DNA of 64,000 bases, from assembly GCA_016801845.1 (NCBI GenBank), contig CM028910.1:11438629-11502628 (forward strand). Reading direction: 5' to 3'. Shown one piece after another: positions 62,600-64,000 of the stretch (position 1 is the stretch's first letter; the number at the start of each line of letters is the position of its first letter). The notes beneath the pieces were generated by a model, which saw only the letters and a program-made list of their open reading frames with translations, was not told where the DNA came from and did no database searches. This stretch comes from Polydactylus sextarius (Eukaryota > Chordata > Actinopteri > Polynemidae). The position numbers and the translations under genes are program-made.

Positions 62600-64000
62600 A
62601 GACTGACAGTCGCCTTGCTCAGCAGTACAATGGCTGTATGTCTTGACTGGACTGAATGTGTCTTTTTGTGTTGTGCACAAAGCTTTGAACACAAACACAG
62701 GTAATACACGTACATACAAAGCAGCGTGTGCGCACAGTGCACTTTTCCCTAAATATGAAATATGTCTAGCCTGAAAAAGTCATTCCAAACGCTCCACTTT
62801 ATTTCACAAAAGATTTCAGCACAAAAGATTTATCTCCAGTCTAACAGGAATGCTTTCAGGCTTATTTTTCACAGAACAAGAAAACCTCTACAGTAAAACT
62901 GAGGGAGTTAATTTGTATTTTCACTGAGGTTTCACCTGTTTCAAGGATCCTCTTGAAATAATTAACAATAACAGCCAAAAAAGGAAAGGTCAGTGCAATC
63001 AAGATTACCATTTCATTTTGATTCAAGAATATCCCAGACAGAGGACGATACTGTGTCTTATTACAGCAGCTGCCCCACATGTATAGTACATGTAGACACA
63101 CAAGATACATGTAAGCACACACATGCATACTAAAAAGGGAAGGGACATTATTTCCTCTCATGTTTACATGTACAGTTTTGTTATGGTAGATCAAGGAAAG
63201 CATGGCAGCGTCTGATATTATTAGTGGTTAAGATACACAAACATATCTCCTCCTTTCTGCCCCATTAAAACCTGTTTTCTTCTCCAGTGCCCTATTATCA
63301 CCAATCCTCCTCTGTTCTTCTGTGTACCATCAAAGATATTTCCCTGCAGTGCATAATCGACTAAGTAACCATAAAGAAAACACACTTGTTAGTCTGCTTT
63401 TTAGTATAGTGTGACACTACCACAACACACCAACAACAACAGTGTGACAGTAAATCAGCAACAGATTCACTGCTATGGAAGACGAGTTAACACTACATTT
63501 GGCATTATGAACTGAAGTGGCTGTACACTGTCAGTGTAAGGGAGGATGAGGACGCTGGATTTTGAAGTGGATTTTGGGATCTGCTCAGAAAAGCTAAGGC
63601 TGAACTATTGAGTGATGCGATTTAATGCAGTATTAAGTATACTGACTGATTTTGAATGTAAATTGGGATATGATGAATTTTACATGTACTAAGATCATTT
63701 TAAGGTTTCACAGTATGACTAACAACTCCCCAACCTCTGTGCCAGCTGTGTTGGTTCACACGTTACAGATAAAGAATATATACATGAAGAAACATGACAG
63801 GATTGTGATGGGTACCATTAACAACATTAAAGATAAAAGGTTGGAGAAAAAGTAGACAAGATCAGTTATACTTGAGATGTTTGAAGATGGTGGGTTCACA
63901 AGTGCATAGCTCTAGCAGTCCAAGTTAAATTTATAATTTTCCCCATCTGCCTGATGCTTACTTATGCGCATCATGCTTCAGCCTGACAACTGATTTGACA
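62600..64000. other. gene-free stretch
   Basis: Ordinary intronic sequence up to the end of the window. No exon, RNA gene or repeat family was recognised. Confidence 0.5.

Larger units (their letters stand above)
33127..64000 (-). other. celf4: CELF intron 2 (partial)
   Basis: Intron upstream of the 49-bp exon, read on the minus strand; its donor lies beyond base 64000. The 83-bp exon 2 (expected to encode a GCAFLTYCERESALKAQ-like peptide) was sought on the minus strand and not found. Contents are simple repeats, candidate conserved blocks, G-quadruplex motifs and one decayed mobile element. Confidence 0.68.

Overview
The window is vertebrate nuclear DNA from a ray-finned (teleost) fish, most likely a percomorph. 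The evidence is long CA/GT, GA and TA microsatellites every few kilobases, AT-rich intron-like sequence, no compact ORFs, and decayed copies of two dispersed repeat types that I recognise from memory as common in teleost genomes. Nothing bacterial, plasmid-like or viral was seen, and there is no CRISPR array, rRNA or tRNA.

One coding exon can be supported firmly. It is a 49-bp exon on the minus strand (33078-33126) encoding MTRPIQVKPADSESRG plus one base of the next codon. This is the end of RRM1 and the start of the RRM1-RRM2 linker of a CELF3-6 family (Bruno-like) RNA-binding protein, most likely celf4, with celf5 as the main alternative. It has a good branch-point match, a pyrimidine tract, AG and GT, and its length and phases match exon 3 of this family. 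The neighbouring exons (83-bp exon 2 upstream, 135-bp RRM2 exon downstream) were not found. The window is therefore one small exon inside two very long introns: intron 2 (partial) covers 33127-64000 and intron 3 (partial) covers 1-33077, both read on the minus strand.

The rest is intronic. Intron 3 holds a 149-bp CA tract (1495-1643), a small cysteine-rich ORF or cryptic exon candidate (5580-5675), a teleost dispersed repeat with nuclear-receptor-like direct repeats (about 14636-15025), and a series of stretches that look like conserved noncoding elements (about 8.9, 10.5, 15.5, 18.1, 22.1, 23.1, 27.6, 28.4, 30.1, 30.8, 31.5 and 32.3 kb). Intron 2 holds more such stretches (about 33.6, 37.8, 42.6, 43.4, 45.9, 47.7, 53.5, 57.2, 59.1 and 60.6 kb), G-quadruplex motifs, compound CT/GT and TA/GA tracts, and a second decayed dispersed repeat (about 53015-53290). 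The conserved-element calls rest only on sequence texture and motif content and need alignment to other vertebrates.

No new multi-gene system was found. The most testable ideas are CELF self-regulation through UG repeats in its own introns (CA on the plus strand is UG in the pre-mRNA), a possible cryptic or poison exon at 5.6 kb, an intronic RNA G-quadruplex at 58.4 kb, and an OTX/PITX-type paired site about 0.5 kb upstream of exon 3.
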